A stretch of DNA of 40,455 nucleotides, taken from contig JBMNOM010000005.1 in the NCBI GenBank assembly GCA_050943075.1, forward strand, positions 1 through 40,455, read 5' to 3'. This document shows, piece by piece, positions 16,407 to 24,377 of this stretch. A program made the translations under genes and the position numbers. Below the pieces are notes generated by a model. The model saw only the letters and a program-made list of their open reading frames with translations. It did no database searches and was not told the DNA's origin. The stretch's first letter is position 1, and every line of letters starts with the position of its first letter. This DNA is from CAJKWP01 sp050943075. Its GTDB lineage: Bacteria; Bacillota; Clostridia; Christensenellales; UBA1242.

Positions 16407-19400
16407 ATGAAAAAACATATATTAGTTGACGGCAATGAAGCCGCTTCAAACATTGCCTACTTTTTCAGTGAAGTTGCGGCAATTTATCCAATTACACCAT
16501 CATCTGCCATGGCAGAAAATGCTGACGAATGGTCCAAAACTGGCAAATTGAATTTGTTTGATATGCCTGTTAAGGTGGAGCAACTTCAGTCTGAAGCTGG
16601 TGTTGCGGGTGCAATTCACGGCACTCTTGTGGCTGGCGCACTTGCAAACACTTTCACTTCAAGCCAAGGACTTTTGCTTATGATTCCAAATATGTTTAAA
16701 ATTGCTGGCGAACTTTTGCCAAGCGTTTTTCATGTTTCAGCACGCGCGGTTTCTGGCCATGCGCTTTCAATTTTTGCCGAACACAGCGATGTTATGGCGG
16801 CAAAAAGCACAGGGTTTGCAATGCTTGCATCTTCAAATGTGCAAGAAGCACAAGACATGGCGCTTGTTGCCCACATTGCAACACTTAAAGCCTCTGTGCC
16901 ATTTATGCACTTTTTTGATGGCTTTAGAACAAGCCACGAAATTCAAAAAATTTTGTCTTATGATTATGAAGACATTAAGCCTTATGTTCCATACGACAAA
17001 ATTAAGGAATTTAAAGCAAGAGCATTAAACCCTGCTCACCCACACCAACAAGGCATTGCACAAAACCCAGACATTTTCTTCCAAAACAGAGAAGCGCAAA
17101 ATGTGGTTTACAACAAAGTTTATGACATTGTACAGCAAACAATGACAGAACTTGAACCACTCACTGGCAAAAAATATAAACCTTATGAATACATTGGCAG
17201 CCCAACAGCCACAAAAGTTGTTGTTTTAATGGGAAGTGGGGCTGAAACTGTGGAAGAATATATAAACTTTGCCAAAGACCCAAACCTTGGGCTTTTGAAA
17301 GTGCGCCTTTTCCGCCCATTCAATTCATCAGCGCTTGTTAATGAATTGCCAAAAACAACTTCGTTAATTACAGTGCTTGACAGAACAAAAGAAAACGGAA
17401 GCAATTTTGAACCACTTGCTCTTGATGTTATCAGCGCATTAAACGACCAAAACAAAAACATTAAAGTGCTTGCGGGCAGATTTGGGCTTGGAAGCAAAGA
17501 ATTTACGCCAAAATGTGTTAAAGCAGTTTTTGACAATATGAACGCTGAAACACCAAAAAACCATTTCACAGTGGGCATTGTTGACGATGTCACCTACACT
17601 TCTTTGCATCTTGATGATAGTTTTAATTTCAAATCTCCAAGTTATGAAATGAAGTTTTATGGTTTGGGTGGCGATGGCACAGTGAGTGCAAACAAAAACT
17701 CAATTAAAATTATTGGCGAACACAAAAACAAATTTGTGCAAGGCTATTTTGAATACGACTCCAAAAAATCAGGCTCGATGACAATTTCTCATTTAAGAAT
17801 TTCTGACGAGCCAGTTAAAAGCACATATTTAGTGCAAGAAGCAAACTTAATTGCAATTCACAATTTCAATTTTGTTGCAAGATACGACATTTTGAAAGAT
17901 TTGAAACAAAATGGCGTTGTGCTTCTTAACACTGCCGCAACAAAAGAAAATTTGAACGCAAAATTGCCAAAATTCTTCAAACAAGTTTTAAAAGAAAAAA
18001 ATGCAAAATTTTACATTATTAATGCACAAAAAATTGCAAATGAAATTGGTTTGGGCGACAAAATTAACACAATTATGCAAGCGGCATTCTTCAAAATCTC
18101 AAATTTGATTGATTTTGAAGTTGCATTTAATGAAATGAAAGACGCAATTTCTCACACATATATGAAACGTGGCGATGATGTCTTGCAAGCAAACTATAAA
18201 GCGCTTGAAAAAGGCGCAAGCGAAGTGGAAGAAATTGATTTGGAAACACTTTCATTTGAAACCAATTTCCAACCAACACAAAACCACGGCAACGAGTATT
18301 ATGAAAACTTCATTAAAAAAGTGAACACAATGCAAGGCAACACTCTTCCTGTTTCTGCGTTTTCTCCAGACGGCCGAGTTCCAACCGCAACAACTCAATT
18401 TGAAAAACGCGGAATTGCTTCCGAAATGCCACAATGGCAACCAGAAAATTGTATTCAATGCGGAATGTGCACTGTTGTTTGCCCGCACGCAGCAATAAGA
18501 AGTGTGATTGTGGATGAAAATGATTTGGAAGACGCACCAGACGGCTTCGTCACAATTGCTGCAATGGGTGTTAAAGGCACGCGATACAAAATTCAAATCA
18601 GCCCACTTGACTGCACTGGTTGTGGAGTTTGTGCAAATGTTTGCCCTGGCATAAAAAAAGCACTTGTCATGGAAGACATGAGCAAACTTTTGGAACAAGA
18701 AAAAATTAACTATGAATATTACAAAAAATTAAAAAACGTGCAAACTGAATTTTCAAAAACAACAGTTAAAGGGCTTCAATTCGAAAAACCATATTTTGAA
18801 TATAGCTATGCTTGCGCTGGTTGTGGCGAAACACCATACATTAAAATTGCAACACAACTCTTTGGCGAAAATATGATTATTGCCAATGCAACTGGTTGCT
18901 CCAGCATTTACTCTGGCTCAAGCCCTGCCTGCCCTTACACAAAAAATGAAGAGGGTTTTGGTCCTGGCTGGGCAAGTTCTTTGCTTGAAGACAACGCAGA
19001 ATTTGGAGTGGGAATGAGCTATGCAGTTGAAATTGAAAAGGCAAAACTCTTTAAAAACTTTGAAGAACTTTTAAAACAAAACATTTCACAAGAAACCGCT
19101 GCTTTAGTTAAAGAATGGCTTGAACAGCCAAATAGCTTTTCAAACGACAAAACAAAAGCCTTTGTGACCCTTTTGGAAAAAGAAACACTCACCCCAGAAA
19201 TCCAAAACATTTTAAACTCAAAAGATTTCATTGCAAAGAAAAGTGTTTGGATTATTGGTGGCGACGGCTGGGCGTATGACATTGGCTTTGGCGGGCTTGA
19301 CCATGTTTTACAAACTCAACAAGATGTTAATATTTTGGTGCTTGACAATGAGGGATACTCCAACACGGGTGGGCAATCATCAAAAAGCACTCCACGTGGC

Positions 19401-19880
19401 TCGTTTGCAAAATTTGCTTACGGCGGCAAAAAGAACAAGAAAAAAGACCTTGCTTCAATTGCAATTGCACAAGAAAATTGCTATGTTGCAAGCGTTGGTT
19501 TGGGTGCAAACATGCAACAAACAATTAATGCTTTCAAAGAAGCAGAAAACTTTAAAGGCCCAAGCATAATCATTGCCTACTCACCTTGTGTCAACCACGG
19601 CTATGATATGGCAGAAAGCCAAGGGCAAATTAAAAAAGCTGTTAAAAGTGGCTATTGGAATTTGTTTAGATATAACCCACATGAAAAAACACTTAAAATT
19701 GACAGCCCAGAACCAGATTTCAGCTTTGAAGAATTTTTGATGACAGAAAGCAGATACACTTCTTCACTTAAAAATTCACCCGAAGAGGCAAAACATTTGT
19801 TTGAACTTGCAAAGCAAGATGCAAAAGAAAGATATAACCGCCTTCTTAACTTCAAAGCACAACTTGAAAGCAAAAATTAA
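16407..19880 (+). CDS. nifJ: pyruvate:ferredoxin (flavodoxin) oxidoreductase
   Basis: This single-chain PFOR of 1157 residues oxidises pyruvate with CoA to acetyl-CoA and CO2 and reduces ferredoxin, a central step of anaerobic metabolism. The N-terminal domain has YPITPSSAMAE. Two ferredoxin-type 4Fe-4S motifs follow, CIQCGMCTVVCP (about residue 682) and CTGCGVCANVCP (about 735). The TPP domain has CAGCGETPYIKI and GDGWAYDIGFGGLDHVL (about 951), plus GYSNTGGQSSKSTPRG. The last cluster Cys is in SPCVNHGYDM. AAAGGA precedes the ATG by 7 bases. It is monocistronic, between its own promoter and terminator. Family length is 1170-1200, so it is complete. The symbol is the customary one; there is no nitrogen-fixation context. 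Confidence 0.97.
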   Translation: MKKHILVDGNEAASNIAYFFSEVAAIYPITPSSAMAENADEWSKTGKLNLFDMPVKVEQLQSEAGVAGAIHGTLVAGALANTFTSSQGLLLMIPNMFKIAGELLPSVFHVSARAVSGHALSIFAEHSDVMAAKSTGFAMLASSNVQEAQDMALVAHIATLKASVPFMHFFDGFRTSHEIQKILSYDYEDIKPYVPYDKIKEFKARALNPAHPHQQGIAQNPDIFFQNREAQNVVYNKVYDIVQQTMTELEPLTGKKYKPYEYIGSPTATKVVVLMGSGAETVEEYINFAKDPNLGLLKVRLFRPFNSSALVNELPKTTSLITVLDRTKENGSNFEPLALDVISALNDQNKNIKVLAGRFGLGSKEFTPKCVKAVFDNMNAETPKNHFTVGIVDDVTYTSLHLDDSFNFKSPSYEMKFYGLGGDGTVSANKNSIKIIGEHKNKFVQGYFEYDSKKSGSMTISHLRISDEPVKSTYLVQEANLIAIHNFNFVARYDILKDLKQNGVVLLNTAATKENLNAKLPKFFKQVLKEKNAKFYIINAQKIANEIGLGDKINTIMQAAFFKISNLIDFEVAFNEMKDAISHTYMKRGDDVLQANYKALEKGASEVEEIDLETLSFETNFQPTQNHGNEYYENFIKKVNTMQGNTLPVSAFSPDGRVPTATTQFEKRGIASEMPQWQPENCIQCGMCTVVCPHAAIRSVIVDENDLEDAPDGFVTIAAMGVKGTRYKIQISPLDCTGCGVCANVCPGIKKALVMEDMSKLLEQEKINYEYYKKLKNVQTEFSKTTVKGLQFEKPYFEYSYACAGCGETPYIKIATQLFGENMIIANATGCSSIYSGSSPACPYTKNEEGFGPGWASSLLEDNAEFGVGMSYAVEIEKAKLFKNFEELLKQNISQETAALVKEWLEQPNSFSNDKTKAFVTLLEKETLTPEIQNILNSKDFIAKKSVWIIGGDGWAYDIGFGGLDHVLQTQQDVNILVLDNEGYSNTGGQSSKSTPRGSFAKFAYGGKKNKKKDLASIAIAQENCYVASVGLGANMQQTINAFKEAENFKGPSIIIAYSPCVNHGYDMAESQGQIKKAVKSGYWNLFRYNPHEKTLKIDSPEPDFSFEEFLMTESRYTSSLKNSPEEAKHLFELAKQDAKERYNRLLNFKAQLESKN

Positions 19881-19895
19881 ATTAATTAAAACAGG

Positions 19896-19926
19896 AAGCA
19901 ACTTGAGTTTTCAAGTTGCTTTTTTA
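19896..19926 (+). terminator. terminator of the PFOR gene
   Basis: AAGCAACTTGA pairs with TCAAGTTGCTT around GTTT and is followed by TTTTTATTTTT. Confidence 0.92.
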
Positions 19927-20025
19927 TTTTTAATTTGAGCCAAAAGGACTATTCTTTGTGTGAAAAAATTAAAAGTATATATATTCAAAATGCTGTTAAT
20001 AATTAAAAGAAAACAAGGAGAAAAT

Positions 20026-20834
20026 ATGAAAACCTTTTTAAAAAATTTAATTAAAGACGTGTTTAGAATTTTTATTATATTTTTCACAATTTTTATTTGG
20101 GTGCGCTACAATTCAAACGATTTAAAATATTCAATTATTTTAACTTCACTTTTGACATTGTTTGTGGAATTAATACTTAAACTCATTGCAAAAAAACGCG
20201 GAGCAAAAGAAACACTTAAAGCAAGCGAGCGCAAAAAAATGGAAGACATTATGACAACATTTGCTTTTAAATCAACCGACTATGCTGTGGGCTTTTTTTT
20301 CAATATGTTAAGCCAAAAACACGCGTGTTTGAAGCGCAAACAATTTGTTTTGATTGAAACAAACAAAAAAAAATTGCAATTTTTACAATGTTTTCGTTTA
20401 AAGAACTCACTCCAGATGAAGTTGTTAAAGCGCACATTGCACTTAAGAATATATCAGTATCAAGAACCATAATTTGCACTCTTGGTGCAAGCCCACAAGC
20501 CAAGCAAATTGCAAAAAGCCAAAGTATAATATTGCTTGAAAAAGAAGACACTTTTGTTAAATTTTTAAAAGAATATAATTATTTTCCGCCAGAAAATGAA
20601 CTTATAACATTGCAAAAAGAAGATGGGCTTACGTTTAAAACAATTATGAAAAATGCCCTAAGCCCAAAGCGCGCGCGCCTTTATTTCATTTCTGCTGTGG
20701 CGCTTGGGTTTTCAAGTTTATTTGTGCCTTATAACATCTATTATTTATCTTTTGCTTCATCAATGCTTTTATTGTGCTTAATCACACTAATTCAGCCATA
20801 TTTCAAAAAGAAACTTCCTGATAACATCATTTAA
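20026..20834 (+). pseudogene. membrane protein with Mrr-like domain, split by a frameshift at an A9 run
   Basis: Two overlapping frames form one coherent protein. Frame 1 starts at ATG 20026 (AAGGAG upstream) and would end at 20472; frame 2 runs on to 20834. Moving back one base at the nine A residues 20365-20373 joins them into 269 residues without a stop. The joined protein has two N-terminal membrane segments (about 10-28 and 34-52), a cytoplasmic middle region and two C-terminal segments (about 218-255). The middle (IFTMFSFKELTPDEVVKAHI, then ISVSRTIICTLGASPQAKQIAK) loosely recalls the Mrr-type restriction-endonuclease fold, where a similar strand-helix pair senses or cuts DNA; this is weak. 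It may be a true mutation, a sequencing error, or expressed by slippage. Frame 2 alone could start at ATG 20388 but has no SD there. Confidence 0.6.
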
Positions 20835-20884
20835 TAATTGTTTTAAAATAATTATTAAAAATGATTTTTTTTAATAGTGAAAAC

Positions 20885-20904
20885 AAATAAAAACAAGCTG
20901 GCTT
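20885..20904 (+). repeat. 20-bp direct repeat, copy 1 (upstream of alr)
   Basis: AAATAAAAACAAGCTGGCTT is identical to 20971-20990. Both copies are followed by a GCAAAAAA..AGTATAT stretch, so the duplicated unit is probably the promoter region. Confidence 0.8.
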
Positions 20905-20970
20905 ACAAACTGGCTTTTTGACAAGGCAAAAAAGTATATTGTCAAAAAAATTATTATAGATAACAAAAAT

Positions 20971-20990
20971 AAATAAAAACAAGCTGGCTT
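20971..20990 (+). repeat. 20-bp direct repeat, copy 2 (upstream of alr)
   Basis: Second exact copy, ending one base before the predicted -35 region of alr. Confidence 0.8.
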
Positions 20991-20991
20991 G

Positions 20992-21021
20992 TTAACAAAA
21001 GCAAAAAAATTTTAGTATATA
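20992..21021 (+). promoter_or_regulatory. promoter of alr, leaderless geometry
   Basis: TTAACA (20992-20997), 18 bases, TATATA (21016-21021). The alr ATG begins 6 bases after the -10, with no SD. Confidence 0.5.
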
Positions 21022-21026
21022 AAATT

Positions 21027-22043
21027 ATGAATAAAATAATTTTAATCAAAAAGAATTTGCTTCACAATTTAAAAGTGATAAAAGAAAAAACACCCGCCAA
21101 AATTTGTGCAGTTGTTAAAGCAAATGCTTATGGACATGGGCTGGAAGAAATTTGCAAAACACTGTATGGCAAAGTGGAATTTTTTGCAGTGGCAAACCTA
21201 AAAGAAGCCTTGCAAATTAGGGCTTTTGATAAACAAACAAAAGTGCTTATTTTGGGCAAATGCGAAAATTACAAAAAAGCAGAGGAAAACAACATAAGCG
21301 TGACAGTGTTTTCTTTGGAAGAAATTAAAAAATTAAGTAAACAAAAGTTTTCAAACCTAAATGTTCACATTAAAATTGACACAGGGATGAACAGGCTTGG
21401 TTTCACTTCCACAAAGGAATTTTTGCTTGCGTTTAAAGAACTTGAAAAACAAAAAAATGTGAAAATTGAAGGCATTTTTACACACTTTTCAACATTGCGA
21501 AATGACATTGATTTTTACCGAAAACAAGTTAATAAACTTGAAAGATATTTAATGTATGTCAAAAACAAAAAAGACATAATTATTCATGGCGGTGGCTCGT
21601 TTGTGGTTATGTTCACAAACAAATTTGATATGGTTAGATGCGGCATTTTTCTGTATGGTTATGGCTTTTCTCGCCTAAAACCTGTTTTGCGTGTCACAAG
21701 CCAAATTGTGCAAAAGAAGCATATAATCAAAGGCGATTATGTGGGCTATTCCAAAACCTACACAGCAAACGAAGACATGGAAATTGGCGTTATTCCACTC
21801 GGCTACAGCGATGGTATTCCGCGTTCCTTCATTGGGCAAAATTTTAGGTGCAAAAACACAAAATTTGAAATTTTGAACGTTTGCATGGACATGACAATGA
21901 TTAAACTGCCAACAAAAACAACGTTTGACACTGAAATTACAATTTTTGAAGACGCACACAAATGGGCAAACGTTTTAAACACAAACGACCACGATGTTTT
22001 GGTTAAATTTTCAAATTTTAGAGGCCAAAGAATTTTGAAATAA
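21027..22043 (+). CDS. alr: alanine racemase
   Basis: Alr makes D-alanine for peptidoglycan with pyridoxal phosphate. The PLP lysine is K31 in AVVKANAYGHG. KIDTGMNRLGF and GIFTHFST are family motifs, RCGIFLYGYG binds the PLP phosphate, and the catalytic tyrosine is in VGYSKTYTANE, followed by PLGYSDGIPR. At 338 residues it is slightly short of the usual 365-390 but complete through the C-terminal barrel. It is a single gene. No SD is seen, and the -10 box is 6 bases before the ATG, so the mRNA is probably leaderless. In Bacillus an alr paralogue supplies alanine racemase to spore coats; nothing here distinguishes that from a housekeeping role. Confidence 0.93.
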   Translation: MNKIILIKKNLLHNLKVIKEKTPAKICAVVKANAYGHGLEEICKTLYGKVEFFAVANLKEALQIRAFDKQTKVLILGKCENYKKAEENNISVTVFSLEEIKKLSKQKFSNLNVHIKIDTGMNRLGFTSTKEFLLAFKELEKQKNVKIEGIFTHFSTLRNDIDFYRKQVNKLERYLMYVKNKKDIIIHGGGSFVVMFTNKFDMVRCGIFLYGYGFSRLKPVLRVTSQIVQKKHIIKGDYVGYSKTYTANEDMEIGVIPLGYSDGIPRSFIGQNFRCKNTKFEILNVCMDMTMIKLPTKTTFDTEITIFEDAHKWANVLNTNDHDVLVKFSNFRGQRILK

Positions 22044-22181
22044 CAAAACATTAACACTTTTTCAATGCAAAAAAATGCAAATTAAAATTATAAAAGTCTA
22101 AAAAAATAATATTTAAAATAACAATCATATAAGGCAAATTTAACAAATTAAAATTATAAAGCTTAAACAAAAAATGCAACA

Positions 22182-22209
22182 AAAAAACACTTGAAATCAA
22201 GTGTTTTTT
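22182..22209. terminator. bidirectional terminator between alr and the convergent gene
   Basis: AAAAAACACTTGA (22182-22194) pairs with TCAAGTGTTTTTT (22197-22209). It ends one base from the stop codon of the minus-strand gene. alr ends 138 bases away. Confidence 0.85.
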
Positions 22210-22210
22210 A

Positions 22211-22921
22211 TTACATTTCAGCAACCTTAGCTTCAGTTGCAAATTCGCGCCAAATGTGATAATCCAAAGAATCTTTAACTTTTTTAACTTGTTTTCTGTT
22301 TTTAACTTTTTTCATCACACCATGTTTATCAATTCCATAAACCTCATTGTTAACTGCAATAAAAGTCATATTAAATGGATTTGCGTATTTTTGCACAACT
22401 CTATCATAAACTGTTTTAAAAATTCTAATTACATTTGCATTTTTTGAAACAAAATCAGAAATTATTATAAGGTTTTTTTGTTCAACACCATTATATGAGC
22501 CTTTAATGTTCATTTTGTGAAGTTTTTTGTCTAAAACAAATTCAAAATGCTCTTCAAGTTTCATTGGAGTGTGAACTTTTGGTTTTGTTGTGAAGTTTGT
22601 TTGTTTAAACTTATCATCAAGTTTGTTTAAGTTCGCCATTTTTAATTTTGGCAAATTTTTATTAACAAATTTTAACTCTTTAAAATCAAAATTGTCTTTC
22701 CCAATTTTTCCAAAAGCAATATCTCTAATCACGTCAAAAGTGTTAAGTTCTTCGCAACATGTCACTTCCAAACCCCAAGACCTATCTTTCGCGAAAATAT
22801 CAGGCAATTTTTGAGTGCCATCATCTCCCACACAGACATCTTGGCCAGAAAAGAGATCTTGCAAAAGCAAGTATGCGTAAAATTCTTCTTTTCCAGCATT
22901 TGGAGAAATTGTTAATTCCAT
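22211..22921 (-). CDS. unrecognised protein, possible PD-(D/E)XK-like fold
   Basis: I do not recognise this 236-residue soluble protein. The start is ATG 22921 (MELTISPNAGKEEFYAYLLL), supported by AGGTG upstream and a strong promoter; a longer in-frame extension to 23041 runs through that promoter. The segment KLPDIFAKDRSWGLEVTCCEE (about residues 38-58) has an Asp and a later E-V-T, which recalls the core of PD-(D/E)XK nucleases, but the catalytic Lys position is Thr. The rest is Lys-rich with a strand-rich C-terminal half (NLIIISDFV, NMTFIAVNNEVYGID). Neighbours do not help: alr converges and the tRNA-repeat region is upstream. Function unknown. Confidence 0.6.
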   Translation of the reverse strand: MELTISPNAGKEEFYAYLLLQDLFSGQDVCVGDDGTQKLPDIFAKDRSWGLEVTCCEELNTFDVIRDIAFGKIGKDNFDFKELKFVNKNLPKLKMANLNKLDDKFKQTNFTTKPKVHTPMKLEEHFEFVLDKKLHKMNIKGSYNGVEQKNLIIISDFVSKNANVIRIFKTVYDRVVQKYANPFNMTFIAVNNEVYGIDKHGVMKKVKNRKQVKKVKDSLDYHIWREFATEAKVAEM

Positions 22922-22958
22922 AAAACACCACCTATAACGTGATTTTATTACTAAATTC

Positions 22959-22987
22959 ATTATATCATCATTTTGCACAAATTTCAA
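22959..22987 (-). promoter_or_regulatory. promoter of the unrecognised gene
   Basis: The minus strand reads TTGAAA (22987-22982), 17 bases, TATAAT (22964-22959) with TGA extended -10. The leader is about 30 bases. Confidence 0.75.
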
Positions 22988-23173
22988 GGCTTGTTTTGAC
23001 AAAAATTTACAAAAATAAAGCATAGATTTCCCGCATATCAAAACTTACATATCACAAAATAAAACAAACATTTGATGAAAAATCACACCTGTTTGTAGCA
23101 CACAAAAACAATTTAAAATTTTTGCATTTTTCTTCAAAAGATTACTTAACGCCCCTCAAACCCCAGCGACTAA

Positions 23174-23248
23174 CTTCGCACAAGAGTTGGCACAAAAAAC
23201 ACTGCAAGTGTTTTTTCGTCTGGTGCCACAGGCACGCCTGTTTCAATT
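23174..23248 (-). repeat. palindromic repeat family, copy A
   Basis: An outer TGGCAC/GTGCCA pair encloses AAAAAACACT-GCA-AGTGTTTTTT. A second palindrome, ACAGGCACGCCTGT (23228-23241), follows. The flank CTTCGCA.AAGAG is shared with copies C, D and E. Strand is given as that of the adjacent tRNAs. Confidence 0.75.
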
Positions 23249-23308
23249 AAAGATAGCTATATATATTCATTAAACAAAAAATCCAATACTAATAACAAAG
23301 ACGCACCC

Positions 23309-23396
23309 GCAAAGCAAAAGTTTCTGCAAAAGATTTTTGCGTTAAGCAAAAACTTTTCACTTGGCAGCACAGGCACTCCTGTTTCTATTGCAAAAG
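23309..23396 (-). repeat. palindromic repeat family, copy B
   Basis: Nearly identical to copy D over about 70 bases (GCAAAAGATTTTTGCG core, GGCAGCACAGGCA, CCTGTTTCTATTGCAAAA). The small palindrome here is ACAGGCACTCCTGT (23369-23382), with one base change. Confidence 0.7.
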
Positions 23397-23480
23397 CCAC
23401 CATAAGTGAGGATTATGCTTTTTATAAATCAAATAAATACAATTTAATAAAAATTATTTATAGGAAGAAATCTTCTCCAA

Positions 23481-23542
23481 CGCCAGACCTCGCAAGAGAG
23501 TTGGCACAAAAAACACTGCAAGTGTTTTTTCGTCTGGTGCCA
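23481..23542 (-). repeat. palindromic repeat family, copy C (module 2)
   Basis: Same TGGCAC..GTGCCA outer stem and AAAAAACACT-GCA-AGTGTTTTTT inner hairpin as copy A, with the flank CGCAAGAGAG. It lies directly beyond the module-1 structure behind tRNA-Leu(UAG). The inner hairpin could also act as the tRNA cluster's terminator. Confidence 0.75.
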
Positions 23543-23545
23543 AAA

Positions 23546-23627
23546 AGAGCAAAAATCAACCGCAAGTGACGGATGTGTTTTTAATAAAAAAAAACACATC
23601 CTAATAAAAGGTTGTATTTTTGCTCTG
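23546..23627 (-). ncRNA. nested stem structure attached to the 3' end of tRNA-Leu(UAG) (module 1)
   Basis: The outer stem pairs 23546-23561 (AGAGCAAAAATCAACC) with 23610-23626, 16 pairs with one bulge. The inner hairpin pairs GGATGTGTTTTT (from 23571) with AAAAACACATCC (to 23601). The structure starts one base after the CCA of tRNA-Leu(UAG). A related structure is in the same place behind tRNA-Leu(UAA) (33457-33535), with compensatory changes. Whether it acts as RNA, terminator or DNA element is not known. Confidence 0.5.
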
Positions 23628-23710
23628 TGGTGCGGGAAAGAGGACTTGAACCCCCACTCTTCCGAACTTGATCCTAAGTCAAGCGCGTCTGCCAATTCCG
23701 CCATTCCCGC
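23628..23710 (-). tRNA. tRNA-Leu (anticodon UAG)
   Basis: The minus strand begins GCGGGAATGGCGG, has anticodon loop CTTAGGA, a class II long variable arm, GGTTCAAGTCC T-loop and an encoded CCA. It is the last gene of a five-tRNA cluster. Confidence 0.95.
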
Positions 23711-23718
23711 TTATAGGT

Positions 23719-23794
23719 TGGTGGCTCATCGGAGGCTCGAACTCCGGACACCAAGATTAAAAGTCTTGTGCTCTACCAACTGAGCTAATGAACC
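23719..23794 (-). tRNA. tRNA-Lys (anticodon UUU)
   Basis: Acceptor GGTTCAT/ATGAGCC, anticodon stem CAAGA/TCTTG with loop CTTTTAA, T-loop GTTCGAGCC, CCA encoded. Confidence 0.96.
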
Positions 23795-23832
23795 AAGGTT
23801 ATTAAACAAATGTTTAATAGTTGTTAATAAAA

Positions 23833-23907
23833 TGGCTGGGGTGGCTGGATTTGAACCAACGAATGCGAGAGTCAAAGTCTCGTGCCTTACCGCTTGGCGA
23901 CACCCCA
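23833..23907 (-). tRNA. tRNA-Gln (anticodon UUG)
   Basis: Acceptor TGGGGTG/CACCCCA, D-arm GCCAAGCGGTAAGGC, anticodon loop CTTTGAC, T-loop GTTCAAATC, CCA encoded. Confidence 0.96.
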
Positions 23908-23929
23908 ATATCATGCTTAAAAGCCAATT

Positions 23930-24006
23930 TGGTGCACTCGGAGGGATTCGAACCCCCGACCTTTGCCTTAGAAGGGCACTGCTCTATCCAACTGAGCTAC
24001 GAATGC
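23930..24006 (-). tRNA. tRNA-Arg (anticodon UCU)
   Basis: Acceptor GCATTCG/CGAGTGC with one G-T pair, anticodon loop CTTCTAA, T-loop GTTCGAATC, CCA encoded. The outermost anticodon-stem pair appears to be a G-A mismatch. Confidence 0.94.
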
Positions 24007-24010
24007 GAAT

Positions 24011-24084
24011 TGGAGCGGGTGAAGGGAATCGGACCCTCGCTACCAGCTTGGAAGGCTGGAGTTCTACCATTGAACTACACCCGC
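24011..24084 (-). tRNA. tRNA-Gly (anticodon UCC)
   Basis: Acceptor GCGGGTG/CACCCGC, D-arm GTTCAATGGTAGAAC, anticodon stem CCAGC/GCTGG with loop CTTCCAA, CCA encoded. First gene of the cluster; only 4 bases separate it from tRNA-Arg. Confidence 0.96.
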
Positions 24085-24124
24085 AAATTACATTTTAAGT
24101 CGGGCTTTATTAACATGCCTTGTT

Positions 24125-24153
24125 ATACTAACAAATTTGATTTTGTTTGTCAA
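24125..24153 (-). promoter_or_regulatory. promoter of the five-tRNA cluster
   Basis: The minus strand reads TTGACA (24153-24148), 17 bases, TAGTAT (24130-24125), about 40 bases upstream of tRNA-Gly(UCC). Confidence 0.65.
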
Positions 24154-24340
24154 GAATAATTTTAAAATTCTAACAAAAATTTTGGTTTTTTTTTAATTTT
24201 GTTTTAAGAAGGTTTTGTTTAATTATATTTTTAATTTTTTTTAAAATTTTACCAATTTTTTTTTAAAAAATGAAAAATGTATTTTAAACAAAAAACTGCT
24301 CAACCTCCCTTTAAAAAAAGTTTTTCATTAACAATTTTAC

Positions 24341-24368
24341 AAAAAAAACTTGGAATTATCCAAGTTTT
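24341..24368 (-). terminator. terminator of cysS
   Basis: AAAACTTGG (24345-24353) pairs with CCAAGTTTT (24360-24368). On the minus strand the stem runs into TTTT. It lies 9 bases past the stop codon. The AT-rich interval 24154-24340 shows nothing else. Confidence 0.85.
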
Positions 24369-24377
24369 ATAATTTTT

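Noticed and set aside
23821..24159. Plus-strand ORFs containing LDLNQR or GFEPPT peptides
   Set aside because: They are antisense translations of tRNA genes.
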